Assembly: GCA_031285115.1 (NCBI GenBank)
Contig: JAITWU010000233.1
Span: forward strand, 1 to 15,385
Reading direction: 5' to 3'
From: Azonexus sp.
GTDB lineage: Bacteria > Pseudomonadota > Gammaproteobacteria > Burkholderiales > Rhodocyclaceae
Length of the DNA: 15,385 nucleotides
A program made the translations under genes and the position numbers. Shown in pieces: positions 6,633 to 12,551 of the stretch. Position 1 is the stretch's first letter. Each line of letters starts with the position of its first letter. The notes beneath the pieces are model-generated. The model did not search any database and had not been told where the DNA came from. It worked only from the letters and a program-made list of their open reading frames with translations.

Positions 6633-8593
6633 CAGCCGGCGTAGGCCAGCGTCCGGTTGCGACCGGCGGTTTTGGCCCGGTACAGGGCCAAATCGGCGCA
6701 ACGAACCAGATCATCGGTCGTTTTGCCATGCTCGGGATAAGCAGAAACGCCAAGGGACACAGTAAAGGCGATGACAAACTCGCCATGCGCCACGGTCAGC
6801 GCCTCGACTCTCTGACGCCAGTGTTCGGCGCGCTCGACGGCAGCCGCCAGCGGCATGTTGGGCAGCAAAATGAGAATTTCCTCGCCACCGTAGCGGCAGG
6901 CGATATCCTCAGCGCGAATATCGGCCTGCAAGGCCGCCGCCAGAATGCGCAAAACCTGGTCGCCCGCCTGATGGCCGTAGGTGTCGTTGATGGTCTTGAA
7001 GTGGTCGATGTCGATCATGACCAGAGCGAGCGGCGTGCCTTCGCGGCGCACCCGCGATACTTCCCGCTCAAGGATGTCATCGAGATAGCGCCGGTTGAAG
7101 AGGCCGGTCAGCCCGTCACGCACCGCCTGCTCCTGAAGCGCCAGTTGCAGACGGCCAATTTCGTCGAGACGCAGGCGCAGTTGCCGGTTGCTCTCGCGCA
7201 GCGCCTGTTCGGCCCGCTTGCGCTCCCTGACATCACGGCTGATGCCGAGCATCGAGCGCGGAATGCCTTCGCCATCGAGCAGGTAGCTGACCACCGCCTC
7301 AGTCGGCACGGTGTCGCCGTCACGGCGCAACTGCTCAAGTTCGCAGGTGACGACCTGGGCCGAACGGTCACCGGCGGCAATGCGTTTGAGATGTTGCTCG
7401 ATCACGCCGTCGAGGCGGCTCGCTGAATCCGCCGTCAGCCACTGCTCCAGCGTCTGGCCGACGACTTCCTGCGGCTGATAGTCACGCAGGGCGGTGACCG
7501 AGGGGCTGACATAGGTGAGTCGGCGCGAAGCGATGTCGAGCGTCCAGATCACATCGTAACTGTTGTCGGCGAGCAGGCGGTAACGCGCTTCGCTCTCGGC
7601 GATGCGCGCGCCGGTCGTCGTCGCCTCGCGCTCTGCCCGCAAGAGGCGGGCCAGCACCAGACTGAGCGCCAGCACCAGCGACAGGGCGACCAGAGCGAAA
7701 CTGCCGAGCGCCTTCCACCATCTGTCGAGATAATCGTCCGGGGCAATCGCGGCGACGACATGGAAGGGATAACCACTGACCCGCCGCCAGACATAGCGTC
7801 GTCCAATGTCGTCAAAACTGCTGAAACTGGCGCTGCCAGATTGCTCGCCGCCGGCAATATGCGCCTGCAAATCTCTTTCAGTCAGCGCCCAGCTCTCTTC
7901 CGGCATCTGCGGCCGACTCATGACCAGATGACCATTGTCGGCCCGCCGCAAAAGCAGGAGGCTGCGCCCGCCGAGCTTGGTCGCGTCGTGCTTTTGCTGA
8001 ATGTAATCGAGGTCGAGCGGGGCCATCACCACGCCGCGAAAAGCGCCATCGGGATCGCGCAAAGGGACGGCGACAACCAGCATCGGCTGGCCGGTAGGGC
8101 GTCCGACCAGCACTTCGGAAAAATAGATGAAGAGTGACGGATCATCACGCAGGGTCATGAAATAGTCGCGATCATGAACATCAATCGCGGCGCGGCCGGA
8201 TTGCGAATTAAAGCGCAGCAACCCGGCGGCATCGACCACCCGGTAACCGAGTATTTCGGGAAAGCGTTCGGCCTTGAGCGCCAGCAGGCGCTCGACCCGC
8301 GACCGCAACAGCTCGTCATGCTCCTGCCCCAGCGCCTCGCTCGGCAAGGTTGCGGCGAGGTACTCAAGGTCGCCCTGAATACGGCGCAGGGTGACGCTCA
8401 GGCGTTGCTCGACCAAACCGGCCAGATTTTCGGCGTCGAGTTCGGAGCGCAGCCCGGCCTGCCGGTAAACCTCGGCCAGCAACAGCCCCAGCAACAAGAC
8501 CGCCGCCGCCAGGATGGCAATATAGACAACCAGCAACCGCCCCGCCGACCGGCGACGCGGCTGGATTGCTGACGGGTCGGGGAATGCGGACAT
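6632..8593 (-). CDS. Membrane-bound sensor diguanylate cyclase (Cache-PAS-GGDEF)
   Basis: A 653-residue inner-membrane protein predicted to make c-di-GMP from two GTP. Segments in order are a membrane helix (about 19-41), a periplasmic region of about 250 residues with a Cache-like look (DRDYF near 141-145, VPLRDPDGAFRGVV near 176-189), a second helix (about 297-318), a PAS domain (about 333-455), a coiled-coil linker (about 455-490) and a GGDEF domain (about 490-650). The active-site loop reads RYGGEEI (567-573). GGEE is a catalytically competent form, while the final Ile instead of Phe is a variant. The inhibitory I-site RAED (560-563) sits five residues upstream, so product feedback is expected. 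The start is ATG at 8593 with AGGAT upstream. It begins 38 bases after dsbC, probably on the same transcript. The periplasmic ligand cannot be read from the sequence. Confidence 0.93.
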   Translation of the reverse strand: MSAFPDPSAIQPRRRSAGRLLVVYIAILAAAVLLLGLLLAEVYRQAGLRSELDAENLAGLVEQRLSVTLRRIQGDLEYLAATLPSEALGQEHDELLRSRVERLLALKAERFPEILGYRVVDAAGLLRFNSQSGRAAIDVHDRDYFMTLRDDPSLFIYFSEVLVGRPTGQPMLVVAVPLRDPDGAFRGVVMAPLDLDYIQQKHDATKLGGRSLLLLRRADNGHLVMSRPQMPEESWALTERDLQAHIAGGEQSGSASFSSFDDIGRRYVWRRVSGYPFHVVAAIAPDDYLDRWWKALGSFALVALSLVLALSLVLARLLRAEREATTTGARIAESEARYRLLADNSYDVIWTLDIASRRLTYVSPSVTALRDYQPQEVVGQTLEQWLTADSASRLDGVIEQHLKRIAAGDRSAQVVTCELEQLRRDGDTVPTEAVVSYLLDGEGIPRSMLGISRDVRERKRAEQALRESNRQLRLRLDEIGRLQLALQEQAVRDGLTGLFNRRYLDDILEREVSRVRREGTPLALVMIDIDHFKTINDTYGHQAGDQVLRILAAALQADIRAEDIACRYGGEEILILLPNMPLAAAVERAEHWRQRVEALTVAHGEFVIAFTVSLGVSAYPEHGKTTDDLVRCADLALYRAKTAGRNRTLAYAG

Positions 8594-8631
8594 GTTGGCT
8601 ACATCCTGTCCTGACGCCGCGTGAGACGCGC

Positions 8632-9336
8632 TCAGCGCGGCTGGTTGAGCTTCTGTTCGATGCGCGCCAGGGGAAGCGCCCCCGGCACCCGCTCGCCATC
8701 AGCAAAAAACAAGGTCGGCGTGCCGGAAATATTGAGCCGCCGACCGTAGTCCTGGTTGCGCGTCACCGCCGCCGTATCACAATCCTCGCGCCCGGATGGC
8801 GTTTTACCATCGGTCATCCAGTCGTTCCAGGTCTTGGCCCGATCAGACGAACACCAGATCTGCTTCGATTTTTTCAGCGAATCTTCAGAAAGAATCGGGT
8901 AGAGAAAAATGTAGATGGTCACGTTGTCGAGCTTCTGCATTTCTTTGGCGAGACGCTTGCAATAGCCGCAATTGGGGTCTTCAAAGGTCGCCATGACCCG
9001 CTTGCCATCGCCGCGAACGATCTTGATCGCCCGCTCCAGCGGCAAATCGCCGAAGCGGATCGCCGTCAGCTTGCGCAAACGTTCCTCGGTGACATTCTGG
9101 CGGCTGCGAACGTCGATCAACTGACCGCCGATCATAATCGCGCTGACCTTCTCGTCGGTGTAGTAAATACTGCCATCGGCATAAACCTCGTAGAGACCGA
9201 GATAACCGGCCCTGGTCACGCTCTCGACCTTGGTTCCCAGGCGTTCTTCCATCGCCTTGCGGATGTCGTCCTCCGTCGCCGCCCAAGCGGAACAGGCAAA
9301 AACGACGCCGGTCAGCGCCAACAATTTCTTCAACAT
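8632..9336 (-). CDS. dsbC: DsbC-family periplasmic disulfide isomerase
   Basis: A 234-residue secreted thioredoxin-fold protein. A Sec signal peptide (MLKKLLALTGVVFACSAWA) is followed by the N-terminal dimerisation domain (about 20-80) and a thioredoxin-like domain with the active site C123-G-Y-C126 in FEDPNCGYCK. The cis-proline loop SGTPTLFF lies near the C-terminus. A second cysteine pair (IWCSS and REDCD) corresponds to the structural disulfide of E. coli DsbC. From family knowledge, the DsbC dimer is kept reduced by DsbD and reshuffles wrong disulfides. DsbG is the main alternative, but the CGYC site and length favour DsbC. The ATG at 9336 follows a clear AGGAGA that overlaps the TAG stop of the upstream flavoprotein gene, with a 9-base gap, so the two are co-transcribed. 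Confidence 0.94.
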   Translation of the reverse strand: MLKKLLALTGVVFACSAWAATEDDIRKAMEERLGTKVESVTRAGYLGLYEVYADGSIYYTDEKVSAIMIGGQLIDVRSRQNVTEERLRKLTAIRFGDLPLERAIKIVRGDGKRVMATFEDPNCGYCKRLAKEMQKLDNVTIYIFLYPILSEDSLKKSKQIWCSSDRAKTWNDWMTDGKTPSGREDCDTAAVTRNQDYGRRLNISGTPTLFFADGERVPGALPLARIEQKLNQPR

Positions 9337-9345
9337 GCAATTCTC

Positions 9346-10515
9346 CTAGAAGGCGCCGAGCGCATAGCGCGTCAAGGCATTTTTGATAAAGGGTAGATGG
9401 TTGGTCAAATCGAGGCCAAGATTGCGCAGCGGCCGCAAAACGCCGCCTTGTTTGAACAGACGCCGCAGCGCGTCAGTCGTTCCCTGCATCAACATGGTTT
9501 CTTCGCGCCGCGCCCGCTGATAGCGTTGCAACAGGCGCAGTTCGCCGATGTCCTGCCACGGCGGCGCGGCAGACAGCAGGGCGGCGAGTTGGCGCGCATC
9601 CTGAAAACCAAGATTGATGCCATGCCCGGACAGCGGATGGATGCCGTGCGCCGCATCACCCACCAGGGCCAGCCGGGGCGCGACGGTTTGCGGCACGCGC
9701 ATGAGGCGAAGCGGAAAGGCCGCCGCTGGCGTCAGCAATTCGAGCGCGCCGAGCGTGTTTTGACCGGCGGCGGCAACCCGCTGACAAAGCGCCTCGGCAG
9801 GCAGGGCGCACAATTCATCGGCCAGATCATCCGACGCTGACCAGACGATGGAAATGCGATTTTCCGGCAGCGGCAGCCAGGCGAGCACGCCATCATCACG
9901 GAACCACTGATACGCTGTCTCGCGCGGCGGTCTGGCCGTGGTGAAGTTGGCGACGACACCTCTTTCGCCATAAGGGGTATTGCTGGCCGTCAATCCGGCG
10001 GTCTCCCGCACCCACGAATCGCGCCCATCGGCGCCGACCAGGAGGCGACTGGAGAGTTCCACGCCATCAGTCAGACGCAGAACGGCGGCATCATCGCGGA
10101 ATTCCAGCGCCGCAGGCGTCGCTGGCGAAAACAGGGTCAGGTTGCTCTGGCGTTTGGCGCTTTCCCAGAATTCACAGGCCATCAGTGAGGATTCAAGAAT
10201 CCAGCCCAACTCCGGCACGCCGGTATCAAAGGCGGAAAATTCGAGTCGCCCGCCCGCATCGCCAGATACCTGCATCCGCCGGATCGGCGTCAGGCGCGAG
10301 GAGTCGAGATGCTTCCAGACGCCAAGCGCTTCAAGAAAAGCGACATTGGTCGGGCTGATGGCGTAAATCCGCGCATCCCAACCATCCGGCTGGCGCGGCG
10401 GGTGATTTTCGATGAGGGCGATTTTCAGGCGGCTGTCGCGCAAAGCCAAAACCAGGCTGGCGCCCGCCAAACCACCGCCAACAACGATTAAATCAAAATG
10501 CTGCATGTCAGCCAT
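9346..10515 (-). CDS. UbiH/UbiF/VisC/COQ6-family FAD-dependent hydroxylase
   Basis: A 389-residue flavoprotein monooxygenase, the normal size for the ubiquinone-biosynthesis hydroxylase family. It has the N-terminal FAD dinucleotide-binding motif VVGGGLAGAS (about 11-20), the DG motif GADGRDSWVRE (161-171) and the family signature GDAAHGIHPLSGHGINLGF (286-304), which binds the flavin and pyrophosphate. The likely role is O2- and NAD(P)H-dependent ring hydroxylation of a ubiquinone precursor. Which ring carbon it hydroxylates (UbiH, UbiF, UbiI or the broader UbiM type) cannot be decided from motifs, so no symbol is given. The ATG at 10515 is used; an in-frame ATG at 10506 (MQHFDLIVV) is also possible, and the upstream ribosome-binding site is weak. 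It lies 31 bases after a small unknown gene and 9 bases before dsbC. Confidence 0.92.
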   Translation of the reverse strand: MADMQHFDLIVVGGGLAGASLVLALRDSRLKIALIENHPPRQPDGWDARIYAISPTNVAFLEALGVWKHLDSSRLTPIRRMQVSGDAGGRLEFSAFDTGVPELGWILESSLMACEFWESAKRQSNLTLFSPATPAALEFRDDAAVLRLTDGVELSSRLLVGADGRDSWVRETAGLTASNTPYGERGVVANFTTARPPRETAYQWFRDDGVLAWLPLPENRISIVWSASDDLADELCALPAEALCQRVAAAGQNTLGALELLTPAAAFPLRLMRVPQTVAPRLALVGDAAHGIHPLSGHGINLGFQDARQLAALLSAAPPWQDIGELRLLQRYQRARREETMLMQGTTDALRRLFKQGGVLRPLRNLGLDLTNHLPFIKNALTRYALGAF

Positions 10516-10546
10516 GATGCCCCATCACGGCGGAGCAAATGCACAC

Positions 10547-10897
10547 TCAGGTCGGGCTGCCACCGGCAGGTGGCTTGTTCAGACGCCCACGCCGGTTGTT
10601 ATTGGCGCGGGGACGATGTTTTTTCTGGGCATTGCCGCCACCGCCACCACCGCCGGGGCGGCCTTGCGGCTGCGGCGAAACACCGCCCGGGCCGGGCTGG
10701 TTGCCCGAAATGCGGTTGCCGGGGGCGAGCTGGATTTCCAGCTCGATGATTTCGTCCCATTGCGGGTCGCTGCGGTCGCGCTCAGGAATGGACAGCAGTT
10801 CACGCAGACGGCGACGGCTGTCATTGGGCGGCGGCGCCGCGACACTCGGCGCGACGCTGGGTGTTTCGGCGGTATTGTCGGGATCGGAATGAGTCAT
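10547..10897 (-). CDS. Small disordered glycine/arginine-rich protein of unknown function
   Basis: A 116-residue protein that I cannot assign to a known family. Residues 1-25 are acidic/proline-rich and probably unstructured. Residues about 26-60 look like an amphipathic helical segment, RRRLRELLSIPERDR followed by QWDEIIELEIQLAPGNR. Residues 61-116 are low complexity, with seven consecutive glycines (82-88) and a basic Arg/Asn/Lys tail (KKHRPRANNNRRGR) that could bind nucleic acid. The minus-strand frame is preferred over the overlapping plus-strand frame because it shares the transcription direction, has a sensible charged helix and fits between its neighbours. No Shine-Dalgarno sequence precedes the ATG at 10897, which lies three bases after the U-tract of the HU gene terminator. 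The frame has no other usable start. It may be a lineage-specific conserved protein. Confidence 0.65.
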   Translation of the reverse strand: MTHSDPDNTAETPSVAPSVAAPPPNDSRRRLRELLSIPERDRSDPQWDEIIELEIQLAPGNRISGNQPGPGGVSPQPQGRPGGGGGGGNAQKKHRPRANNNRRGRLNKPPAGGSPT

Positions 10898-10900
10898 CGT

Positions 10901-10936
10901 AAATTAAAAGCGGAGTCCGTTCGTCACGGACTCCGC
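10901..10936 (-). terminator. Strong intrinsic terminator of the HU gene
   Basis: GCGGAGTCCG and CGGACTCCGC form a perfect 10-base stem around a 7-base loop (stem 10936-10910). On the minus strand it is followed at once by TTTTAATTT. It lies 19 bases after the HU stop codon and is a textbook Rho-independent terminator for leftward transcription. On the plus strand no T-run follows, so it is one-directional. Confidence 0.9.
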
Positions 10937-10955
10937 ATAGGAGAAATGCCAGAAA

Positions 10956-11255
10956 TTACTTCTTCTTGGCTGAAGATTTTTTGGCGGCGACAGCGGCCTT
11001 GAATGCCGTGCCGGCGGTGAACTTCGGTACCGTGGTCGCCGGAATCTTCAGCGTAGCGCCGGTTTTCGGGTTTTTGCCGGTGCGCGCAGCGCGTTTGGCC
11101 GACTTGAAAGTCCCGAATCCGACCAGCGTGACCGACTCCCCCTTGGTCACGGTTTTGACGACCGCCGCGACGATGGCGGACAACGCCTTGTCAGCAGCAG
11201 CCTTGGTAATACCCGCTTCTTTTGCAGCAACTTCGACCAGCTCGGATTTATTCAT
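10956..11255 (-). CDS. hupB: HU-family nucleoid DNA-binding protein
   Basis: A 99-residue histone-like protein. It begins MNKSELVEVAAKEAGITKAA, the typical HU helix-turn-helix dimer core, then has GFGTF (46-50) and the DNA-binding arm with RTGKNPKTG (58-66). That arm includes the proline that intercalates and bends DNA. From family knowledge, HU dimers compact and bend DNA without strong sequence specificity. The C-terminus is extended by a lysine/alanine-rich tail (AAKKSSAKKK) relative to the 90-residue E. coli proteins. The arm lacks features special to the IHF subunits, so HU is preferred; hupB is the closest symbol. ATG at 11255 has a perfect AGGAGG eight bases upstream. The gene is a single unit bounded by a strong terminator. 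Confidence 0.95.
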   Translation of the reverse strand: MNKSELVEVAAKEAGITKAAADKALSAIVAAVVKTVTKGESVTLVGFGTFKSAKRAARTGKNPKTGATLKIPATTVPKFTAGTAFKAAVAAKKSSAKKK

Positions 11256-11286
11256 CTAAGTGCCTCCTGGTTACCTGTGTTGAATG

Positions 11287-11309
11287 AAAAAACTGGCCGT
11301 CAGCACGGC
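11287..11309 (-). terminator. Hairpin with T6 tract in the leader of the HU gene (terminator or attenuator)
   Basis: On the minus strand GCCGT, loop GCTG and ACGGC form a five-base stem (11309-11296), followed after CAG by six T residues (11292-11287). The CAG can extend the stem with a bulge. It lies 32 to 54 bases upstream of the HU ATG. It could stop read-through from the nap operon or form a 5' hairpin in the HU leader. The short stem keeps confidence low. Confidence 0.35.
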
Positions 11310-11323
11310 AGCAAAGTAAAAGT

Positions 11324-11329
11324 AGCATA
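11324..11329 (-). promoter_or_regulatory. Possible -10 element for the HU gene
   Basis: TATGCT on the minus strand matches four of six consensus -10 bases, and transcription from it would start near 11317, at the foot of the leader hairpin. No good -35 lies 17 bases upstream. This is only the best candidate in the 199-base gap between napC and the HU gene, which holds no ORF of its own. Confidence 0.25.
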
Positions 11330-11410
11330 CCTTTTCGTTGTCGTGTTGTGCTGCAGGGCCTTTATTCATGAATTTTGCGGCTTTTTTTGCATGTTACAGA
11401 CGACTTGCCG

Positions 11411-11452
11411 CCCGACAACGTCTCCGGCCAGGCCGGAGACGTTGTGGCCGGG
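11411..11452 (-). terminator. Perfect palindrome after napC (likely 3' end hairpin)
   Basis: Positions 11415-11445 are two 15-base arms that are exact reverse complements separated by one base, so a 13-base stem with a 5-base loop can form. CCCG (11411-11414) and CGGG (11449-11452) extend it past a three-base bulge. It begins three bases after the napC stop codon. No T-run follows on either strand, so it may be a stabilising 3' hairpin or an atypical terminator rather than a standard one. Confidence 0.55.
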
Positions 11453-11454
11453 TG

Positions 11455-12096
11455 TTACTTCTTCTCTCCGCCTTCGACTTCGGCGGCTGGTTTGTCGCCG
11501 TGGCTGATGGCGACAGCGCCTTCGTTCTGCACGCCGATATGCTGGTCAATGGCTGGCAACTGGTGGGCAATGCCCTTGTGGCAGTCGATACAGGTCTTGC
11601 CTTCAGAGAAGGCGACGGGATGTTGTTTCGCCCCCCGGCTGCCTTGCTCCATGTAGTCCATGTAGTCGTAGTTGTGGCAGTTGCGGCATTCCTGCGAATC
11701 GCTGGCTTTCATCCGCCGCCATTCGTTCTGGGCCAGTTGCGCCCGCTTGGCGTTGAATTTTTCCGGCGTGTCGACCGAGCCGAGCACCTTGTGGAAAATT
11801 TCGTTGGACGCCTGAATCTTGCGGATCAGCTTCGGCCCCCATTCCTTCGGCACGTGGCAATCCGGGCAGGTGGCGCGAACGCCGGTGCGGTTGGTGTAGT
11901 GGACGGTGTTCTGGTATTCGCGGAAGACGTTTTCCTCCATTTCGTGGCAGGAGATGCAGAAGGCTTCCCGGTTGGTCATTTCGAGCGCCCAGTTGAAGCC
12001 GCCCCAGAAGACGATACCAGCGACGAACAGCAGCAGGGCGGTCGTCAGGCCGATGCGCCGGAGCCAGGCCGGCATACATTTTTGGCAAATCATCAT
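11455..12096 (-). CDS. napC: NapC, tetraheme c-type cytochrome quinol dehydrogenase
   Basis: A 213-residue membrane-anchored cytochrome of the NapC/NirT family. It oxidises quinol in the inner membrane and passes electrons to NapB and NapA. One membrane helix (about 16-36, ending [12 protein letters not shown]) is followed by four CxxCH heme sites: CISCH (47-51), CPDCH (77-81), CRNCH (137-141) and CIDCH (169-173). The NapC-type stretch [12 protein letters not shown] is present. Unusually, the short cytoplasmic N-terminus carries an additional C4-Q-K-C7 pair with no histidine after it. The C-terminal tail ([22 protein letters not shown]) is charged and probably flexible. The ATG at 12096 overlaps the napB stop (ATGA) and has GGAGGGG three bases upstream. 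The next codon, ATG at 12093, is an alternative. It is the last gene of the operon. Confidence 0.96.
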   Translation of the reverse strand: MMICQKCMPAWLRRIGLTTALLLFVAGIVFWGGFNWALEMTNREAFCISCHEMEENVFREYQNTVHYTNRTGVRATCPDCHVPKEWGPKLIRKIQASNEIFHKVLGSVDTPEKFNAKRAQLAQNEWRRMKASDSQECRNCHNYDYMDYMEQGSRGAKQHPVAFSEGKTCIDCHKGIAHQLPAIDQHIGVQNEGAVAISHGDKPAAEVEGGEKK

Positions 12097-12536
12097 TCAC
12101 CCCTCCGCGTTGCCGGTTTATAGGTGTTTTCGACAATGGGTCTGGCGTCGAACTGCGGCACATGGCACTGCATACAGAAATAGCGCCGTGGCGAGATGTT
12201 TTTCAGCTTGTTGCTGTCACGGTCGAGATAGTGCGACTTGGCGACCAGGGTCGCGCCGGTTTCTTCGGCCCGCTCTTTGGAGTGGCAGTCCATGCACTTG
12301 TTGAAATTCTGGGTGATGTTGTAGCCCTTGACGCTGTGCGGAATCAGCGGCGGCTGTTTCTGGAAATTGCGCGGGATCGGGTCGGAATCCCGCTCCGGGC
12401 GAAAGAAGTCGACTTTCGACTCGTCCTCGATCGCCACGTCGCCGCGCTCCGACAGCAGTTTTTCCTGCGCCCCCGCTGCGCCAATACCCGCGAGGAGCAC
12501 GGCAGCGGCATACGCCAGTGCGGTGATGAATCTCAT
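12093..12536 (-). CDS. napB: NapB, diheme cytochrome c subunit of periplasmic nitrate reductase
   Basis: A 147-residue exported diheme cytochrome that transfers electrons from NapC to the NapA catalytic subunit in the periplasm. A Sec signal peptide (residues 1-23, ending AAGA) is followed by two heme-binding sites, CMDCH (81-85) and CMQCH (121-125). H67 (in PPLIPHS) and H102 (in KSHYLDR) are well placed to be the distal heme ligands. The stretch [15 protein letters not shown] is typical of NapB. The start is ATG at 12536 with a GAGAGG sequence about eight bases upstream. The gene follows napA after 15 bases and overlaps napC by four, so it is co-transcribed and probably coupled to napC. Confidence 0.96.
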   Translation of the reverse strand: MRFITALAYAAAVLLAGIGAAGAQEKLLSERGDVAIEDESKVDFFRPERDSDPIPRNFQKQPPLIPHSVKGYNITQNFNKCMDCHSKERAEETGATLVAKSHYLDRDSNKLKNISPRRYFCMQCHVPQFDARPIVENTYKPATRRGE

Positions 12537-12551
12537 TTTTGGCCTCTCATG

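Noticed and set aside
6541..6765. A 74-codon plus-strand frame beginning in the cyclase-mraZ intergenic region
   Set aside because: It runs antisense into the GGDEF coding region and has no ribosome-binding site or recognisable feature.
10539..10892. A plus-strand frame overlapping the small unknown gene
   Set aside because: Its proline/cysteine/glycine-rich translation looks like a shadow of the low-complexity minus-strand frame, and it opposes the direction of all neighbours.
11364..11373. ATTCATGAAT palindrome between napC and the HU gene
   Set aside because: A single 10-base palindrome in AT-rich DNA is easily due to chance and it does not match a known operator that I can name.
11338..12123. 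A 261-codon plus-strand frame opposite napC
   Set aside because: It lies antisense to a clear tetraheme NapC, and its valine/alanine-rich translation has no recognisable domain.
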